From assembly GCF_014645235.1 (NCBI RefSeq), contig NZ_BMLM01000002.1:186001-250000 (forward strand): 64,000 bases of DNA. The letters are read 5' to 3'. The DNA comes from Agrococcus terreus. GTDB lineage: Bacteria; Actinomycetota; Actinomycetes; Actinomycetales; Microbacteriaceae. The notes beneath the pieces were generated by a model, which saw nothing but the letters and a program-made list of their open reading frames with translations, searched no databases and was not told where the DNA came from. The position numbers and the translations under genes are program-made. This document shows, one piece after another, positions 61,472-64,000 of this stretch (the first letter of the stretch is position 1; the number at the start of each line of letters is the position of its first letter).

Positions 61472-62878
61472 GTGAACGCTGAGACCGAGTACCGCATCGA
61501 GCACGACACCATGGGCGAGGTGCGCGTGCCGAAGGACGCGCTCTACGCCGCGCAGACGCAGCGCGCGGTCGAGAACTTCCCGATCTCGGGCAAGGGCCTC
61601 GAGCCGGCCCAGATCGTGGCGCTCGCGCGCATCAAGCGCGCCGCCGCCATCGCCAACCGCGAGCTCGGCATCCTCGAGGCCGACGTCGCCGACGCCATCG
61701 TCGCCGCGGCCGACGAGATCATCGCCGGCGACCACCACGACCAGTTCCCGGTCGACACGTACCAGACCGGCTCCGGCACCTCCTCGAACATGAACATGAA
61801 CGAGGTGCTCGCGACGCTCGCCAGCCGCCACCGCGGCCAGGCGGTGCACCCGAACGACCACGTGAACGCCTCGCAGTCGTCGAACGACGTCTTCCCCACC
61901 TCGGTGCACATCGCCGTCACGGGCGCGCTCATCGACGAGGCCATCCCCGCCCTCGACCACCTCGCCTCCGCCCTCGAGGACAAGGCGGCGCTGTGGAAGG
62001 AGGCCGTCAAGCCCGGCCGCACCCACCTCATGGACGCGACGCCCGTCACGCTCGGCCAGGAGTTCGGCGGCTACGCGGCGCAGGTCCGCTACGGCATCGA
62101 GCGCATCCAGGCCGCCCTCCCCCGCGTCGCCGAGGTGCCGCAGGGCGGCACGGCCGTCGGCACCGGCATCAACACGCCCCTCGGCTTCCCCGAGCGGGTC
62201 ATCGCCGAGATCGCCGCCTCGTCGGGGCTCCCCATCACCGAGGCGCGCGACCACTTCGAAGCGCAGGCCAACCGCGACGGCCTCGTCGAGGCGTCTGGCG
62301 CGCTGCGCACGATCGCGGTCTCGCTCACGAAGATCAACAACGACCTGCGCTGGATGGGCTCGGGCCCCAACACGGGCCTCGGCGAGCTGCGCATCCCCGA
62401 CCTGCAGCCGGGCTCGTCGATCATGCCGGGCAAGGTCAACCCGGTCGTGCCGGAGGCCGTGCTCATGGTGTGCGCGCGCATCATCGGCAACGACGCCACC
62501 GTCGCGTGGGCCGGCGCCTCGGGCTCGTTCGAGCTCAACGTGCAGATCCCCGTCATGGGCACGGCGCTGCTCGAGTCGATCCGCCTGCTCTCGAACGCCT
62601 CGCGCGTGCTCGCCGACAAGACTGTCGCGGGCCTCGAGGCCGACACGGAGCGCGCCGCGGCGCTCGCCGGCATGAGCCCCTCGATCGTCACGCCGCTCAA
62701 CCGCCTCATCGGCTACGAGGCCGCCGCGAAGATCGCGAAGCACTCGGTCGCGAAGGGCATCACGGTGCGCGAGGCCGTCGTCGACCTCGGCTACGTCGAG
62801 CGCGGCGAGCTCACCGAGGCCGACCTCGACAAGGCGCTCGACCTGCTCTCGATGACGCACCCCGGCGTCGCGAAGTAG
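61472..62878 (+). CDS. fumC: Class II fumarate hydratase
   Basis: 468-residue FumC, the usual length. It interconverts fumarate and L-malate in the TCA cycle. [14 protein letters not shown] (99-112), [16 protein letters not shown], the catalytic His185 in [11 protein letters not shown] and Ser316 in the flexible [11 protein letters not shown] loop (314-324) are intact. GTG 61472 has GGAAGG upstream. Confidence 0.96.
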   Translation: MNAETEYRIEHDTMGEVRVPKDALYAAQTQRAVENFPISGKGLEPAQIVALARIKRAAAIANRELGILEADVADAIVAAADEIIAGDHHDQFPVDTYQTGSGTSSNMNMNEVLATLASRHRGQAVHPNDHVNASQSSNDVFPTSVHIAVTGALIDEAIPALDHLASALEDKAALWKEAVKPGRTHLMDATPVTLGQEFGGYAAQVRYGIERIQAALPRVAEVPQGGTAVGTGINTPLGFPERVIAEIAASSGLPITEARDHFEAQANRDGLVEASGALRTIAVSLTKINNDLRWMGSGPNTGLGELRIPDLQPGSSIMPGKVNPVVPEAVLMVCARIIGNDATVAWAGASGSFELNVQIPVMGTALLESIRLLSNASRVLADKTVAGLEADTERAAALAGMSPSIVTPLNRLIGYEAAAKIAKHSVAKGITVREAVVDLGYVERGELTEADLDKALDLLSMTHPGVAK

Positions 62879-62892
62879 CGAACCTGCACCGA

Positions 62893-62923
62893 ACGGCCCC
62901 CTGGACCTCCTCCAGGGGGCCGT
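62893..62923 (+). terminator. Terminator of fumC
   Basis: Perfect 13-bp stem ACGGCCCCCTGGA / TCCAGGGGGCCGT with a 5-base loop, 14 bases after the fumC stop. Confidence 0.85.
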
Positions 62924-63002
62924 GTCGTGCGACTGCGCGGCGGCACGTGCACCGAAGCGCCCCGCTCGTGCATCGCGCTGGGCCGTTCCGTGCACGTGCG
63001 GT

Positions 63003-63926
63003 TCAGGCGCCGCGGCGCACCAGCGCTGCGGCGACGCGCGAGACGAGGCGCACGCCGCCGCGAGCGAGGTCGAGTCGCGTCACGCGGACGACGATCCAGC
63101 CGGCCCGCTCGAGCATCTCGTAGCGGAGGATGTCCTCCGCGGCGCGTCGCGGATCCAGGTGGCCCTCACCCTCGTACTCCACGGCCACCCGAAGCCGCGG
63201 GTACCCGAGGTCGGGATGGAGCGCGATGCCGTCGATGACGACCTCGGGATGGATGGTCGGCTCGGGCAGGCCCGCGAGCACCAGGATCCGACGCGTCACG
63301 GACTCGAAGCGCGAGTCGACACCGACCCGCGCGTCTGCGAGCGCCGCTGCGAGCGCGACCGCACCGCGCAGCCCTCGACAGCGCTCGACGAAGGCGACGG
63401 TCTCCTCCGGTCTCGTCCAGGGCCGCACGGGCAGCAGCAGGTCCGGGTAGCGATGCGACGGCGTGAGGAGCGCGTCGACGACGTGCACGAGCGGCTCGTG
63501 GTCGAGCTCGCGCGCGAGCGTGAGCGCTGTGCCGAGCGGGTCGAGCAGCCGGAGGCCGTCGAGGGTCACGAGCCGAAGGCGGCTGGCATCGACCGCGATG
63601 TGCCGAGTGCCGCGGCCGCGTCCACGGGTCGTGCCGCTCGGCCGTGCGATCACGAGCGGCTCGGTCGGCACCCACCCGTTCGGCAGCGGCAGGCCCCAGA
63701 GCCGCGCCGCGGTCGTGCCTCCGAAGGCGTGGTGCGGCGGCATCCAGGCCGCGTACGCACCGGCGTGCTCGCGCGGCGACGCCACCGGGCCGCTGCGCAC
63801 GCCGTGGAAGGGCCGTTCGAGGTCGCGACCACGCAGCCGCTTGGCACCGACGCCATGCGCGAGGGCTTCGGCGACGCGGAACGGGCCGCTCTCGAACGGA
63901 CGGGGCAGCGGAGTGGGAGCGCGCAT
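63003..63926 (-). CDS. DUF559 (Vsr-like endonuclease fold) domain protein with N-terminal AbiEi-like region
   Basis: 307 residues. The N-terminal part (FRVAEALAHGVGAKRLRGRDLERPFHGVR) is the winged-helix-like start found in many actinobacterial proteins annotated as type IV toxin-antitoxin AbiEi-like. The C-terminal domain has HPDLGYPRLRVAVEYEGEGH and YEMLERAGWIVVRVTRLDL, the D...E-x-E and final strand pattern of the PD-(D/E)XK DUF559 family. ATG 63926 chosen because CACGGT is six bases upstream; ATG 63944 is an alternative. Function unknown; these are often multi-copy in Micrococcales genomes. Confidence 0.7.
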   Translation of the reverse strand: MRAPTPLPRPFESGPFRVAEALAHGVGAKRLRGRDLERPFHGVRSGPVASPREHAGAYAAWMPPHHAFGGTTAARLWGLPLPNGWVPTEPLVIARPSGTTRGRGRGTRHIAVDASRLRLVTLDGLRLLDPLGTALTLARELDHEPLVHVVDALLTPSHRYPDLLLPVRPWTRPEETVAFVERCRGLRGAVALAAALADARVGVDSRFESVTRRILVLAGLPEPTIHPEVVIDGIALHPDLGYPRLRVAVEYEGEGHLDPRRAAEDILRYEMLERAGWIVVRVTRLDLARGGVRLVSRVAAALVRRGA

Positions 63927-63932
63927 GGCCGC

Positions 63933-63938
63933 ACCGTG
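63933..63938 (-). promoter_or_regulatory. Putative -10 element of leaderless DUF559 gene
   Basis: CACGGT on the minus strand, six bases before ATG 63926. Confidence 0.35.
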
Positions 63939-64000
63939 CCGCATCCCGGCCCCGACGCGCGGCCGCCGTCGCACCGACTGTGGAACGACGTAGTCGGACG

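Noticed and set aside
63003-63926. Complete type IV toxin-antitoxin (AbiE) system
   Set aside because: Only the AbiEi-like N-terminal region is present, joined to a DUF559 domain, with no AbiEii partner next to it in the window.

Overview
The window is about 73% G+C, densely packed, rich in GTG starts and free of phage or transposase genes. Gene content (proposed F420-0 ABC transporter, fbiA/fbiD/fbiB, DUF3515 and DUF4245 proteins, MoxR-DUF58-transglutaminase block) and a recurring TAnnnT -10 element six bases before start codons point to an actinobacterium, most likely a Microbacteriaceae member (Micrococcales). The family assignment is inference.

Layout. 1-7.3 kb: end of ung, a peptidase E, an epimerase, then a three-gene Fe/B12-type ABC importer of the family proposed to carry F420-0, coupled to fbiA, and a LysM-like lipoprotein. 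7.3-13.7 kb (minus): fbiD, then the operon coaD-fbiB-moxR-DUF58-transglutaminase. 13.7-20.2 kb: housekeeping genes recG, rsmD, a GNAT, thiL, DUF3515 and SseB-like proteins, and a DnaQ-like exonuclease. 20.3-24.3 kb: a small sugar-acid operon (dehydrogenase, sugar isomerase, MFS carrier) opposite its GntR regulator, with a 14-bp palindrome over a consensus -35. 24.3-27.9 kb: a glycine betaine/proline-type opuA operon behind a hairpin-rich leader. 27.9-28.7 kb: a cluster of ~46-bp interspersed palindromic units around a GIY-YIG nuclease gene. 28.7-39.7 kb (minus): one 12-gene, almost wholly overlapping operon joining a Liv-type ABC importer to an acyl-CoA synthetase, TetR, 3-hydroxybutyrate dehydrogenase-like SDR, CoA-transferase and two hydrolases. 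39.9-44.4 kb: a MobB-like P-loop protein with an ABC exporter, and a membrane/SRPBCC fusion. 44.5-54.9 kb: glpX, then two minus operons for four-carbon sugar or polyol use (MFS carrier, 30-residue membrane peptide, SDR, hydroxyacyl-CoA-dehydrogenase-like protein, isomerase; and DhaKL kinase, RpiB, TpiA, GntR), plus class II fba. 55-64 kb: ispH, xseA, an inserted argE-transporter pair, xseB, DUF4245, fumC and a DUF559-type protein.

How it works together. FbiA, FbiD and FbiB can build F420 from FO, but the FO synthase FbiC is not here; the transporter coupled to fbiA may supply FO or F420-0. The two tetrose operons share a CCTATAGG palindrome over their -10 elements, predicting control by the GntR encoded in one of them. 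The products of DhaKL/TpiA/RpiB-like enzymes would be phosphorylated tetroses. The 11-kb liv-ketone-body operon looks like an uptake-and-breakdown unit for 3-hydroxybutyrate or its esters. Many promoter-proximal genes appear to be leaderless.
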